Below are positions 19,520-28,212 of a stretch of DNA of 64,000 nucleotides, in pieces (position 1 is the first letter of the stretch; the number at the start of each line of letters is the position of its first letter). Made by a program: the position numbers and the translations under genes. The notes below the pieces were generated by a model. It did not search any database and was not told the origin of the DNA. It worked only from the letters and a program-made list of their open reading frames with translations. Origin of the DNA: Vineibacter terrae (lineage in GTDB: Bacteria; Pseudomonadota; Alphaproteobacteria; Reyranellales; Reyranellaceae); contig NZ_VDUZ01000032.1 of the NCBI RefSeq assembly GCF_008039615.1, forward strand, positions 1 to 64,000, in the 5' to 3' direction.

Positions 19520-19891
19520 CTAAACCCCGGCCGCTTTCAAGCGGGCCATCACCGCCCTGAACGAGGCTGTGTCGGCCAGCGATCGCCGGCGGCGCTCGGG
19601 AGCGGGCGCCGGCGCCATGTCCTGGCCGGCTTCCTGCCAGCGCTGCAGGGAGTCGAGGTAGACGCGGCGGGACCGCGTGCCGAGCCGGTGGCCCTGCAGG
19701 GCGCCGCTGGCCAGCGCGCGATAGATCGTGCTGATGTCGCAGTCGACATAGGCGGCCGCCTTGCGCACCGACACGGATGGGCGGATCTGCGCCTCGAGGA
19801 CCTCGGCGCGGGCCGCGGCCGCGGCCATCTCGGCCGAAGTCGGGGCGACGGTGATGGGCAACCGGCGCTGGATCCGGATAGGCCCAGTCAT
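19520..19891 (-). CDS. Helix-turn-helix DNA-binding protein, excisionase-like
   Basis: A 123-residue protein with a MerR/AlpA-type HTH around residues 38-85 (VRKAAAYVDCDISTIYRAL, then GHRLGTRSRRVYLDSLQRW), the arrangement found in excisionases and other recombination-direction factors. Position two genes from int supports a role in excision. Start at 19891 overlaps the stop of the ASCH gene (ATGA); an upstream start at 19936 is less likely. Confidence 0.7.
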   Translation of the reverse strand: MTGPIRIQRRLPITVAPTSAEMAAAAARAEVLEAQIRPSVSVRKAAAYVDCDISTIYRALASGALQGHRLGTRSRRVYLDSLQRWQEAGQDMAPAPAPERRRRSLADTASFRAVMARLKAAGV

Positions 19892-20337
19892 GCTGCGCCT
19901 TGTGGCCATGTCCAGAAGCCCTGTAAGCCGCGACACGGCCCGATCGGCGTGAAGGGCTGGCTATCGGTGAGCGGCCATCCCCATACGTGCTCGTCGACGC
20001 GATCGCTGTCCGGCCGGCCGGCGTAGATGTCGACGGCGCGCCGAGGCTCGCCGAGCACGGCGGTGCCCAGGCCGCTCGCTGTCGGCAGCTCGGCCTCGCG
20101 CCGCCACCACCGGTCGAGCAGATCCATCGCGCGCGGCTCGAGCCCGATATCCTCGCCGTCGCCAAGCTGATTGATCAGCTGCGCCAGCTCGCGCGTTCGC
20201 ACCGGCCGGGCGCCGGCATGGATGACGATGCGTTGGCCCCAAAGATGCCGAGGGGCTGCCCAGCGCCGGAACTCGTAAGGTTTGACGCCGGCGATGATCA
20301 TCGAGGCCCAGGGCTGCCAGATGGTGAACGCCCTCAT
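19888..20337 (-). CDS. ASCH-domain protein
   Basis: A 149-residue protein opening MRAFTIWQPWASMIIAGVK, the signature start of ASCH domains, with the KPYEFRRW beta-barrel motif and a C-terminal GPCRGLQGFWTWP. ASCH domains are beta-barrel RNA- or nucleotide-binding modules frequent in phages; some are amidohydrolases of modified cytidine. The role here is unknown. Both ends overlap neighbours, indicating one cotranscribed early operon. Confidence 0.8.
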   Translation of the reverse strand: MRAFTIWQPWASMIIAGVKPYEFRRWAAPRHLWGQRIVIHAGARPVRTRELAQLINQLGDGEDIGLEPRAMDLLDRWWRREAELPTASGLGTAVLGEPRRAVDIYAGRPDSDRVDEHVWGWPLTDSQPFTPIGPCRGLQGFWTWPQGAA

Positions 20338-20660
20338 CGCGTTTCCTTGGTTGCGTAGACCTCTTTGAAAGTCCGCAAGAGGGCGTCGGCCGGATGTCCT
20401 ACTCCGGGCTGGACGACACGGTCATAGGCATCAGCCAGGGGCGCATCCGCTGCCATCCCGAGCTGCTGGCCCACCCGCTCTTCAGCGCGCTCCATGGCGC
20501 GGACTCGCATGACCGTGATCACGATGGCCCACCACGACCAGTGCCCTTCTTGTAGGGTAGCGCGCTCTTCGGCGCTCAATTCGTCAACAAGCCGGATCAG
20601 CCGCTCGATTGTGATGTCGATGCGCCGAGGCTTGGCGAAGTGCAGCTCGAGCTGGCTCAT
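20334..20660 (-). CDS. Phage protein of unknown function
   Basis: A 108-residue soluble protein with an N-terminal helix-rich segment (ITIERLIRLVDELSAEERATL) and a Trp-rich WSWWAIVITVMR stretch. No family was recognised. It overlaps its neighbours by 4 bases on each side in the leftward operon. Confidence 0.6.
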   Translation of the reverse strand: MSQLELHFAKPRRIDITIERLIRLVDELSAEERATLQEGHWSWWAIVITVMRVRAMERAEERVGQQLGMAADAPLADAYDRVVQPGVGHPADALLRTFKEVYATKETR

Positions 20661-21772
20661 CGCGGGATCCCCGGCATGGCGTTGTGCTCGACGCCGTCGA
20701 GCGTTCGGCCGGCGCGCTTCTTGCCGACCTTGAACATGGTCATCGCGTCGGCGCCTGCAGCGAACGCCATCGGCGTCGTGACGTCATAGCGGCTGCCGTC
20801 GGCGTGCAGGACGCAGCTGTCGACCAGGCACTTGGTGATCGCTTCCGGATCCAGGCGGGGCGGCGGGGCGTACAGGGTGTCGATGGTGGCGTCGTCGAGC
20901 ACGCATACGGGCGCCCAGCTACCCCATTGCTTGAGGAAATAGGGGATATCGTGGGCCGCGCAGAAGTCGCGTGCGGTGCGGTGCCATGCCGGATGAGACG
21001 GCCGGTCACCGCTCTCGCCGCCTGACACCATCCAGGACAGGAATTCCCAGCCGGTCCAGTCGACGGGGCCGAGGGCGGGCTCGTAGCTCACCCAGGTGCG
21101 CCAGCCGAGCTGGGACAGGGCGCGCATGGCCTCGCGGCGCTCGTCGGCACGGGCCTGGTCTTCAACCGAAACGCCGAGCCAGATATGGCGGAATGTCGGC
21201 GACCAGCGCGACATGCCGCCGGACCAGTCAAATAGCGGATAGGCGGCACCGGGCGGCGGCTCGCCCATCGCCTCGAGCATGTCTGCGAACAGCTGGCCGC
21301 GGCCGCTCTTGTGGGCGGCGCGAACGGCATCGGGACCGCGCGCGTCCTTGAAATCCCAATCCTGCTCGGGATCCACGTCGGCCCAGCGGCGGAAGAAGTT
21401 GAGCATGCGGTCCGGGCGCTTGGTCAGGACCTGCAGCGTATGGAGCTGGGCTCGCGCCATGACATCGAGGACGCGCATGATCCAGCCGTCGATCGCGGCG
21501 AAGAGATCGCCGTGCGCGCAGACGAAGATCCGCCGCGGCTGCTTCCATGTGAGCGGCTGGTACAGCCACTCCTCATTGAAGCGCAGCTCGCCCGTCCATA
21601 CCGGGCCGGCCTTGCTCGGCTGCGTCAGGCCTTTCCTCGACCAGTGATGCTGTAGCCTGGTGCCGGCCAGGCGCATGGCGTAGCAGTCGGCGCAGCCCGG
21701 CGACACGACGCTGCAGCCCGTGATCGGGTTCCAGGTCGCATCGGTCCATTCGATCAGGGAGTGGTCGGCCAT
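20657..21772 (-). CDS. DUF5131 (phage Gp37/Gp68) family protein
   Basis: A 371-residue protein starting SLIEWTDATWNPITGCSVVSPGCADCYA, the diagnostic DUF5131 region, with a CX6CX2C three-cysteine motif suggestive of a metal or Fe-S cluster. Later conserved-looking parts are LQVLTKRPDRMLNFF, WLGVSVEDQARADER, VSYEPALGPVDW and SGGESG. The family occurs in phages and bacteria, often with a three-Cys-motif partner methylase-like protein; no such partner is visible here. Start MADHSL at 21772 overlaps the upstream stop (TGATG). Confidence 0.85.
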   Translation of the reverse strand: MADHSLIEWTDATWNPITGCSVVSPGCADCYAMRLAGTRLQHHWSRKGLTQPSKAGPVWTGELRFNEEWLYQPLTWKQPRRIFVCAHGDLFAAIDGWIMRVLDVMARAQLHTLQVLTKRPDRMLNFFRRWADVDPEQDWDFKDARGPDAVRAAHKSGRGQLFADMLEAMGEPPPGAAYPLFDWSGGMSRWSPTFRHIWLGVSVEDQARADERREAMRALSQLGWRTWVSYEPALGPVDWTGWEFLSWMVSGGESGDRPSHPAWHRTARDFCAAHDIPYFLKQWGSWAPVCVLDDATIDTLYAPPPRLDPEAITKCLVDSCVLHADGSRYDVTTPMAFAAGADAMTMFKVGKKRAGRTLDGVEHNAMPGIPR

Positions 21773-22308
21773 CACGCAGTCTCCGTTTGCGCCGGAGGAG
21801 CGGGCGCGGGCATCCAGTGGGTAGGCGGCTCGTGCTTTCCGAGCGGGCCGAACAGGTCGTGCCACGTCGGATCGGGCGTATCGATCGTGTCGCCGCCGTG
21901 GGTCCACCACTCGCTATCGGTCGGCGCTCGCCATACGACGTCGGTGACGCGGTGTGGAAACTCGCCGCCTACCCACACGTCGATCGGCGTTCCATCCTTC
22001 GGCGCCGTGTCGATCGGCCGCCACCCGATCGGCATTTCCGTGATCGGAGACACCGGCCGGCGCCACGTCCCGTCATTGGCGGCGCGCCATGCGCGCATGC
22101 TATTGGCGCACTGGCGTGCCTCGTCTGCCATTGCACGGTCGCCTTCAGGTCGGCGCCCACGGTTGATGTGCAACTCCCGCCAATCCGCCCAGATATCGAC
22201 CAAGGTCGGCGCGTCGGGATCACGTGCCAAGAGAATGAACATCGGTTCGTCCGGCAGCGCGCTGCCATAACAATCGAACGCGCCAGGTTTCAGCTTGCTG
22301 CCCATCAC
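21772..22308 (-). CDS. Phage protein with DUF551-like C-terminal segment
   Basis: A 178-residue protein. Its C-terminal half, GWRPIDTAPKDGTPIDVWVGG through THWMPAPAPP, resembles the DUF551 domain common in phage early regions. The N-terminal 90 residues match nothing recognised. Function unknown; part of the coupled early operon. Confidence 0.65.
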   Translation of the reverse strand: MMGSKLKPGAFDCYGSALPDEPMFILLARDPDAPTLVDIWADWRELHINRGRRPEGDRAMADEARQCANSMRAWRAANDGTWRRPVSPITEMPIGWRPIDTAPKDGTPIDVWVGGEFPHRVTDVVWRAPTDSEWWTHGGDTIDTPDPTWHDLFGPLGKHEPPTHWMPAPAPPAQTETA

Positions 22309-22817
22309 TCCGCCTCCGGCCGTGCAGGAGGGATGGGTGTCTGCCGTCGGCGCTTGATGCGTGCGATCTCCGCGGCAATCAGTGCGCCGGCACGCTCAAG
22401 GTTGCGAAGCTGGCTCCGCGGCTTCCACCACTCCGGACCCCATGGCCATTTCAGAGCCGGTTGAGGAACGCCAAACCTGCTCGGGATAGCCCCGCGCACG
22501 TCGTAGATGGGGGCGGAAATGGCGTAGCAGGCTGCTGCCTGAGCCATCTCGCCGCGGGCGTGCTCGTCGTCATGGGCTTCGGTCCAGCCCTCGACCTCGC
22601 GCTGGCGCCGCCGTTCGGCGGCGATCTCGGCGACGCCGGGCTCGAGGGCAACAGCGACGCCGGTGGCCTCGCATGCCTGCTGGATGAGCGCCTGCAGCTC
22701 GTTGCCGGTGACCAGCATCGCCTCGGGCCAATCGTCCGGGCTGGTACGGTCGGGCAGGTCGGCGACATCCTGCAGGAGGCGCTCCGCCAGCCGCGCTACA
22801 TCGATGGTGACAATCAT
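22305..22817 (-). CDS. Phage protein of unknown function (EGWTxxHDDxH motif)
   Basis: A 170-residue protein beginning MIVTIDVARLAERLLQDV. Its centre has ERRRQREVEGWTEAHDD and HARGEMAQAAACYA, a motif seen in many phage hypothetical proteins. Function is not known. ATG at 22817 overlaps the stop of the upstream zinc-finger gene; the longer frame upstream is Arg-rich noise. Confidence 0.65.
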   Translation of the reverse strand: MIVTIDVARLAERLLQDVADLPDRTSPDDWPEAMLVTGNELQALIQQACEATGVAVALEPGVAEIAAERRRQREVEGWTEAHDDEHARGEMAQAAACYAISAPIYDVRGAIPSRFGVPQPALKWPWGPEWWKPRSQLRNLERAGALIAAEIARIKRRRQTPIPPARPEAE

Positions 22818-23281
22818 CGCAGGACTCCATCGGCGCAGGCACTGCACAGGTCGCGCTCGTGCCAAGAGCATCCGCCGGGGCAGGCGGCGTGGTCGGTGCA
22901 GCCGCAAATGCGGCAGACGCGGCCGCCCTCGAGCTTGTCGACGAGGCGGGCTAGGCCCAGCGCGCAGACCTTGATCGGGCTGCGCGGGATCACAGCGCAT
23001 CCGCGCGGCAGCAACCATTCGACGGCGTCGTCAAGACACGACGTCAAGCGTGGGGGTGTCCAGAAGGCGGGCTGACCTGGCTTGCGGATCCGGTGGAGTG
23101 CCGAACGGCCGTAGGGGCGCGCCTCGTAGCCGAGCGCCCGGCAGATCATGATGTCGAGGTCATGGTAGCTGTGACACGTGCCGTGGTTGTGGCACGAGCC
23201 CTTTGCGGCGGCCTGGTCGAGCGCGACAATGCACTTCTCCAGGTCGGAGATGACAGGGCCGGGATGCTTGTCGACTTGCAT
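22814..23281 (-). CDS. Phage protein with C-terminal zinc-binding cluster
   Basis: A 155-residue protein whose last 40 residues carry CRICGCTDHAAC, CSWHERDLC and SAC, a Cys/His cluster probably binding zinc; the N-terminal part has a second Cys/His-rich stretch (SCHNHGTCHSYHD). No family was identified. It lies 9 bases after ssb. Confidence 0.6.
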   Translation of the reverse strand: MQVDKHPGPVISDLEKCIVALDQAAAKGSCHNHGTCHSYHDLDIMICRALGYEARPYGRSALHRIRKPGQPAFWTPPRLTSCLDDAVEWLLPRGCAVIPRSPIKVCALGLARLVDKLEGGRVCRICGCTDHAACPGGCSWHERDLCSACADGVLR

Positions 23282-23290
23282 GGGGCCACC

Positions 23291-23755
23291 TCAGAATGGG
23301 ACGTCGTCGTCGAGCGGGTCCCGCCCGGCCGGAGCGCCGCCGGCGCCCGATGCGCGCGTGGTGCCGTAGTCGTCGGGCGAGCTGGGCGAGCCGGGCCCGG
23401 TCTGCTGCCTGTCGAGCAGCACGAGCGCGCCGCCGAAGCGCGGCACCACGACCTCGGTGGTGTAACGCTCGACCTTCTGCTGGTCGGTCCATTTGCGCGT
23501 GGCGAGCTGGCCCTCGAGGTAGACCTTCGATCCCTTGCGCAGGTACTTCTCCGCGATCTCGGTCAGGCGCTCGTTGAAGATCACGACGCGGTGCCACTCG
23601 GTGCGCTCCATGCGCTCCCCGGTGTCCTTGTTGCGCCAGCTCTCCGACGTCGCCATGCTCATGTTGACGATCCGTGAGCCGGCTTGTGTGTGGTGGACCT
23701 CGGGATCCCGCCCGAGATGGCCGATCAGGATCACCCTGTTGACGCTGCCGGCCAT
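23291..23755 (-). CDS. ssb: Single-stranded DNA-binding protein
   Basis: A 154-residue phage SSB with a complete OB fold (SVNRVILIGHLGRDPEV, ESWRNKDTGERMERTEWHRV, LRKGSKVYLEGQL) and an acidic C-terminal tip DDDVPF that recruits partner proteins in the family. ATG at 23755 was chosen over an adjacent TTG; it overlaps the upstream stop. It presumably serves phage replication. Confidence 0.95.
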   Translation of the reverse strand: MAGSVNRVILIGHLGRDPEVHHTQAGSRIVNMSMATSESWRNKDTGERMERTEWHRVVIFNERLTEIAEKYLRKGSKVYLEGQLATRKWTDQQKVERYTTEVVVPRFGGALVLLDRQQTGPGSPSSPDDYGTTRASGAGGAPAGRDPLDDDVPF

Positions 23756-24024
23756 CAAACGTCTCCATCCGGACGATAGAGTTCGACCGGGCCGCCGCAG
23801 TCAGGGCATTCCTTGGGATGATCCTCCGGAGAGCATGCGGCGGACATGTCGCCGATGGCATCGGGGCATCCCGATGCGCAGCGATAGGTGAAGCGCCAGC
23901 CGTCCAGCGGGGCGGGATTGTGTCGACTGCGCCAGGCGGGATCGAACGTCGCCATTGGATGCGGCTGCGCGGCGACGGGGAATCCCAGGTGGTCAACGCG
24001 CGCCGGCGCTCCCGGTCTGGTCAT
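23755..24024 (-). CDS. Small phage zinc-ribbon-like protein
   Basis: An 89-residue protein with CASGCPDAIG and CPDCGGPVELY near the C-terminus, likely a zinc ribbon. No function can be assigned. It overlaps ssb by an ATGA. Confidence 0.55.
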   Translation of the reverse strand: MTRPGAPARVDHLGFPVAAQPHPMATFDPAWRSRHNPAPLDGWRFTYRCASGCPDAIGDMSAACSPEDHPKECPDCGGPVELYRPDGDV

Positions 24025-24025
24025 G

Positions 24026-24496
24026 TCAACCCTCCGGTGCCTTGGTGGCGCGCAGCTGGGCTGCGATGCGGGCTAGATCCTCGCCGGCGAACCGCCGCCA
24101 GTCGTCGCCATGTCGGATGGCCTTGCGCACCAGCCAGTCGAGCACGAAGGCCTGCTCATCCTCGACGCGCGATGCAATCGGATGACCGGCGTCGCGGAAC
24201 CCGTGCGCCAGGGGCGCCGTCTGCATGATCATGAGGCCGAGGACCTGCGAGAGCGCCGGCGTGAGCATGGGTGGGTAGACGAGCACCTCGGCTACAGGCG
24301 GCGAGCTGGAGCCTGCGTTTAGGAGTGCCGTCTCCAGATCGTCGGAAAACTCGGCGTCGACCGCGCGCCGGCGCTGGGCGTATTGCCACAGCAGGTCCTG
24401 CGCCATCTGGTCCTTCACGCTCAGCGGCACCTTGCCGCGTGGCGTGGTCGGGTACTTGTCAGACTGAAATTCGCCCTCGATCAGATGGGCTCCCAT
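24026..24496 (-). CDS. Phage protein of unknown function
   Basis: A 156-residue protein (MGAHLIEGEFQSDKYPTTPR) with a central YAQRRRAVDAEFSDDLETAL helix. The ATG at 24496 has a near-perfect Shine-Dalgarno, AAGGAGG, 8 bases upstream, one of the best in the operon. No family was recognised. Confidence 0.65.
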   Translation of the reverse strand: MGAHLIEGEFQSDKYPTTPRGKVPLSVKDQMAQDLLWQYAQRRRAVDAEFSDDLETALLNAGSSSPPVAEVLVYPPMLTPALSQVLGLMIMQTAPLAHGFRDAGHPIASRVEDEQAFVLDWLVRKAIRHGDDWRRFAGEDLARIAAQLRATKAPEG

Positions 24497-24519
24497 CGCG
24501 ATATCCCTCCTTGGTTTGG

Positions 24520-25029
24520 TCACAGCTGGTCGTCGGCGTCCTCGCCGAACATGTCCTGGTAGACCTTCAGCTCGGCGCGCAGCGCCGCGAGCGCGCCCGC
24601 CTGATGCGCGATCGTTTGCGCGCGCGATGCAGCCAGCGCGCGGTACGCGTCGGCCTGGGCCCGCGCCTGCTCGGCGGTGAATAGGGCGTAGCTGTAGCTG
24701 CTGAGCTCGACCGCCACGCGGTTGCCCTGTCCGACGGCCTGGCGGACCGCGAACAGGCCATCGGCCCGCAGCAGGTCGAGTGCGCGGCGGCAGGCCTCGA
24801 GGCGCTCGGCCCACACGGCATCCCAGCGCGGGTCGCCGGTCGGTGGGCCGTCGCCGTCGGCCATCTGCCACCAGATACCCAGCTCGGGATCCGCGAGCAC
24901 GATGCGCAGCAGCACCGCGTCGGGCTCCATGCTCGTGGCGATCGCGTCGGGCAGGTACGACAGCAACATGGCGGCTTCGGCTGCCCGCGCCGCCTGCAGG
25001 CAGGCGATATCGAAGTGGTCGGCGGTCAT
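24520..25029 (-). CDS. Phage protein of unknown function, helical C-terminus
   Basis: A 169-residue protein beginning MTADHFDIACLQAARAAEAA; its last 55 residues form an Ala-rich predicted coiled coil (AEQARAQADAYRALAASRAQ). Possibly a DNA- or protein-scaffold factor; nothing more specific is supported. ATG overlaps the upstream stop. Confidence 0.6.
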   Translation of the reverse strand: MTADHFDIACLQAARAAEAAMLLSYLPDAIATSMEPDAVLLRIVLADPELGIWWQMADGDGPPTGDPRWDAVWAERLEACRRALDLLRADGLFAVRQAVGQGNRVAVELSSYSYALFTAEQARAQADAYRALAASRAQTIAHQAGALAALRAELKVYQDMFGEDADDQL

Positions 25030-25334
25030 CGCTTGGGATCCGCGGCCTTGGCGGGCCAGCCTTCGACGGTGCGCTCGATGATCCAGATGCCGATCTCGCG
25101 CACCTTCTCGCGATGGAGATCCCGGGCCGACCGTATCGGCTGGCCGTGCGCTCGGCACCATGTCTCTATGGCGCACGCCAGCGCGCCCGCGACGCCGCCG
25201 ATGGCCACCTCGAGCTGATCGACGGGGTGACCGAGCAGCGTGCTGCTGCGCTGGATGGCGTAGACCGTATCGGCGCCTGCCTTGCGCATGAGGTCGTGCC
25301 GGACATGCACCGGCTCGCGCTCTGCCTCGCTCAT
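25026..25334 (-). CDS. Small phage protein of unknown function
   Basis: A 102-residue protein (MSEAEREPVHVRHDLMRKAG) without recognised domains. It is coupled to the ParB-like gene upstream by an ATGA overlap and to the gene downstream in the same way. Confidence 0.6.
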   Translation of the reverse strand: MSEAEREPVHVRHDLMRKAGADTVYAIQRSSTLLGHPVDQLEVAIGGVAGALACAIETWCRAHGQPIRSARDLHREKVREIGIWIIERTVEGWPAKAADPKR

Positions 25335-27550
25335 GCCGAGGCACCTTCTGCCTGGGCGCGCCGCGAACGGCGTTCGCCGGCCGGCTCGGGATCGGGCAAT
25401 TGCTTGTAGTGCGTGAAGGCCTTGTCGAAGGCCGCTTTGTCGAGGATCCGCATCTCGGGCGGCACCCACTCGGCCGCCGGCGGCAGCTGCTCGCCGCCGG
25501 GCTTGTCGGCCTCCTCGAAGCGGGCGGCGATCGCGGCGCGCAGCTGCGTCGTGCTCTTGGGCAGCGGGTCGATACGCAGGCCCCGGGCCAGGACCTCGAG
25601 CCGGGGCTTGCGGCTGCCGGCCAGCCAGGCCTCGGTCGGCCGCCATACGCTGCGCATGTCGATGCCGAGGTGCTGGGCGAGCGCCACGTCGAACGCATCG
25701 TGGTGCGGCGCGACGCTGGCGGCGTAGCCGACATAGTAACCGCAGCGGTCGGCGATCAGCGTGGCGAAGATCTGCAGGCGCTCGTCGCGGGTCTTGCCGC
25801 GCAGCCACGTCCAGATCGCCATCGGCGGTGGCCCCGACCATTCGGACCATGGGCGGTTGACCTGGTCCGGATCGCGATCCAGCACGCCCGCGTCGTCAGC
25901 CTCGACGTCATCGGCGACATCGTCGTCGTCGTCAGGCTCGCTGACTGAGCCGCCCCGCGCCTTCTGCGCCTTGGCCGCGGCGACGATCTCGGCATAGAGC
26001 GCCTGCATGCGCCTGGCCTGCGCGGCGCCGCGGCGCGTGTCCTCGCTGCCGTAGCTGGCATCGCCGATCTTCACCTTCGATACGATGCCCAGCATGCCGA
26101 CGATGGCGAGGCAGATCGCCGTGTCACCCTCGTCGCGGCAGCCCACGCGCACGATCGCGTCCTGCAGGTGCGCCGTCTTCTCGCCCTTGGTGCGGATCAG
26201 CAGGCTCTTGGTGTAGGGCTCCGGCTCCGGCTTCTCGGTGGCCGCGGAAGCCTTGCTGCTGCTCTTGGTGTTGGCGCTCCTGCTGGCTGTGCCGCTGTCG
26301 CTGGTCCTCTCCAGCAGCCCGTCATGGACCTTGATTTCCCAATCGTGCTCGATCTCGATCACGGCGCCGGCGCGAGACAGGTCCTTGGCGCGACTGGTGT
26401 TGTAGTCGTACGAGTGGAAGTACTGATGCTTGTGGGCGTTGACCACCTTCACCCACGCGCGCTGCGTGCGAAGCTCGGTGGCCTTGGCCTCGGCAGCCGC
26501 GAGCTGCAGCTTCTCGAACTGCTTGGCGTCGGTGAACCACGCCTCGCCGTCATTGTCATCGCGAACGATCTCACCGTCATAGGCCTGGCGGTCGAACAAG
26601 GCCCGCGACACCGGATACCAGCTGCCGGTGATTTCCTCCCTGATGGCCTCGGCGTCCCACTTCTCGCCCCATTCGTTCTGTGCGTCGGTTTTGATGGTCG
26701 CTACGATCTGTGCCTGTTGCTTCATCGGCGCCTTGGCCAGCTCGCGCGCCATCTCGACGCTGATGACGCCTTCGGTCAGCGCGCGCTTCGCCGGTGCCGT
26801 CAGCTTGGTGGCAAGCGCGAGGCGCTGCTGCACGAAGCGCTGTGTACGGTGCACCGTCTCGGCGATGCGCGTCGTCGTCCATGTCGTCGGATCCAGCTCA
26901 TGCAGCTCGGCGAAGGCCTCGGCTTCCTCCATGGGCCTCAGCTCGACCCGCTGCAGGTTCTCGACGAGCGCCAGGGCGCGCACGTGGGGTTCGTCGCTGT
27001 TGAGGACGCGGACCGGGATGTTCGGCGCCTTCGGATCCCAGCGGCCGACCTCAGCCAGGCGCATGAGGGCGCGCTGGCGCCGGCCGCCGGCGGTGACCAC
27101 GTGGAGGCCGTCCTTTCCCGGCGGTGCCGAGACCAGGTTCTGCAGGACGCCGTGCGTGGCAATGCTTTCCGCCAGTTCGCCAATCGTGTCGTCGTCGAAG
27201 GCCTTGCGGGGGTTCAGCGGGTTTATCGCCAGCTGGTCGAGCGACAGCATCCGCAGGGTGCCGCGCACATCCGTCGTGGCATCGATCACCTCCGCCGGAA
27301 CGGACGCCGGCGCCGTGCTCGGGGTCGAGCGGCCGGCATAGAGGTCCTCGACGGTGATGCCCATCACGCCGGCAAGCTTCACGGCGCTGTCACCGTTGAG
27401 ATTGTCCTTCTCGCCGTTGGCGATCTTGATCACGATCGACTTGTCGAGGTCGGCGCGGCGGGCGATCTCGTTGCGGCTGACATCGGGATGCGCCGTCAGC
27501 CACTCGACGACGGAACGCTGCAGCAGGCTCTTCCACTTCGGCTTGATCAT
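25331..27550 (-). CDS. ParB/RepB-like protein with N-terminal HTH
   Basis: At 739 residues, the largest protein of the leftward operon. Residues about 5-70 form an XRE-type HTH (VSRNEIARRADLDKSIVIKI). A ParB N-terminal (CTP-binding/nuclease) domain follows (about 100-200: LDQLAINPLNPRKAFDDDTI, GGRRQRALMRLAE, ALALVENLQR), then a ParB central HTH (TTTRIAETVHRTQRFVQQRLAL). The C-terminal 400 residues, including Asp-rich and Ser-rich linkers, are unassigned. A phage ParB-like protein can act in DNA degradation, replication or partition. AGAGGAC lies 6 bases before the ATG. Confidence 0.85.
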   Translation of the reverse strand: MIKPKWKSLLQRSVVEWLTAHPDVSRNEIARRADLDKSIVIKIANGEKDNLNGDSAVKLAGVMGITVEDLYAGRSTPSTAPASVPAEVIDATTDVRGTLRMLSLDQLAINPLNPRKAFDDDTIGELAESIATHGVLQNLVSAPPGKDGLHVVTAGGRRQRALMRLAEVGRWDPKAPNIPVRVLNSDEPHVRALALVENLQRVELRPMEEAEAFAELHELDPTTWTTTRIAETVHRTQRFVQQRLALATKLTAPAKRALTEGVISVEMARELAKAPMKQQAQIVATIKTDAQNEWGEKWDAEAIREEITGSWYPVSRALFDRQAYDGEIVRDDNDGEAWFTDAKQFEKLQLAAAEAKATELRTQRAWVKVVNAHKHQYFHSYDYNTSRAKDLSRAGAVIEIEHDWEIKVHDGLLERTSDSGTASRSANTKSSSKASAATEKPEPEPYTKSLLIRTKGEKTAHLQDAIVRVGCRDEGDTAICLAIVGMLGIVSKVKIGDASYGSEDTRRGAAQARRMQALYAEIVAAAKAQKARGGSVSEPDDDDDVADDVEADDAGVLDRDPDQVNRPWSEWSGPPPMAIWTWLRGKTRDERLQIFATLIADRCGYYVGYAASVAPHHDAFDVALAQHLGIDMRSVWRPTEAWLAGSRKPRLEVLARGLRIDPLPKSTTQLRAAIAARFEEADKPGGEQLPPAAEWVPPEMRILDKAAFDKAFTHYKQLPDPEPAGERRSRRAQAEGASA

Positions 27551-27562
27551 GATGCTGTCCTC

Positions 27563-27826
27563 TCAGGCCGCGCGCGGCGGTTCGGGGGTCGGGGCGGAGG
27601 CAAAGCGGCGCTCGATCTCGCGGCCGGTCACGACCGCGAATCGCGCCGCGGCACGGTCGCCGATGCGGTCGGCGCGCGCGGCCGCGAGCAGGGCCAGGCT
27701 CTGCAGCGCCATGTGGGCATGTGACGGCGCCGTGTTGATCAGCGGCGCGACATTCGACGCCAGCCAGTACATCAGCGTCGCGCTCTCGCGCGTCGCGGCC
27801 GTGACGTGGTGCAGCTCGGGTTTCAT
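27563..27826 (-). CDS. Small phage protein of unknown function
   Basis: An 87-residue Ala-rich protein (MKPELHHVTAATRESATLMY). No domain was recognised. It overlaps the upstream gene by 4 bases and precedes the ParB-like gene by 12. Confidence 0.55.
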   Translation of the reverse strand: MKPELHHVTAATRESATLMYWLASNVAPLINTAPSHAHMALQSLALLAAARADRIGDRAAARFAVVTGREIERRFASAPTPEPPRAA

Positions 27827-28212
27827 GAGTCCTCCCTGGTGTTGAAGTGGGCTGCGAGGTAACCGCGGCGCGCCGGCCGGTCCGTCTCGTCGGCGCGGCC
27901 ACCGCCGCGCACTTCCACTCCCGCCGTTGGCGGGAGTTTCTCCTCGCGGCGCGGCATGAGGCCGGCGAAGGCCTCGGCCTCGTCGGGGTCGGCGGCGAAC
28001 TTCGCGAGCGGCAGCGCGGCGACGATGGCCTTGATGCCGTGGATGCCCCGGCCGGTGATCTGCAGGTCATGCGGCCAGGCGCGGCGATAGACGCCGGTCG
28101 GCTCGACGCCCTTGCCGTCGGCCCGCCGGCGCAGGTGCTCGACGAGCGCTTGGCCGCTCTCGAAGCGGGCGCGCAGGCGAACGGCGTTCGTCTGATAGGT
28201 TGCGTCGGTCAT
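27823..28212 (-). CDS. Phage protein of unknown function
   Basis: A 129-residue basic protein (MTDATYQTNAVRLRARFESG) with no recognised domain. Both ends overlap neighbouring genes, which supports it being translated. Confidence 0.55.
   Translation of the reverse strand: MTDATYQTNAVRLRARFESGQALVEHLRRRADGKGVEPTGVYRRAWPHDLQITGRGIHGIKAIVAALPLAKFAADPDEAEAFAGLMPRREEKLPPTAGVEVRGGGRADETDRPARRGYLAAHFNTREDS

Noticed and set aside
26168-27724. 518-codon plus-strand frame opposite the ParB-like gene
   Set aside because: The minus strand has recognisable HTH and ParB domains; the plus frame is low-complexity.
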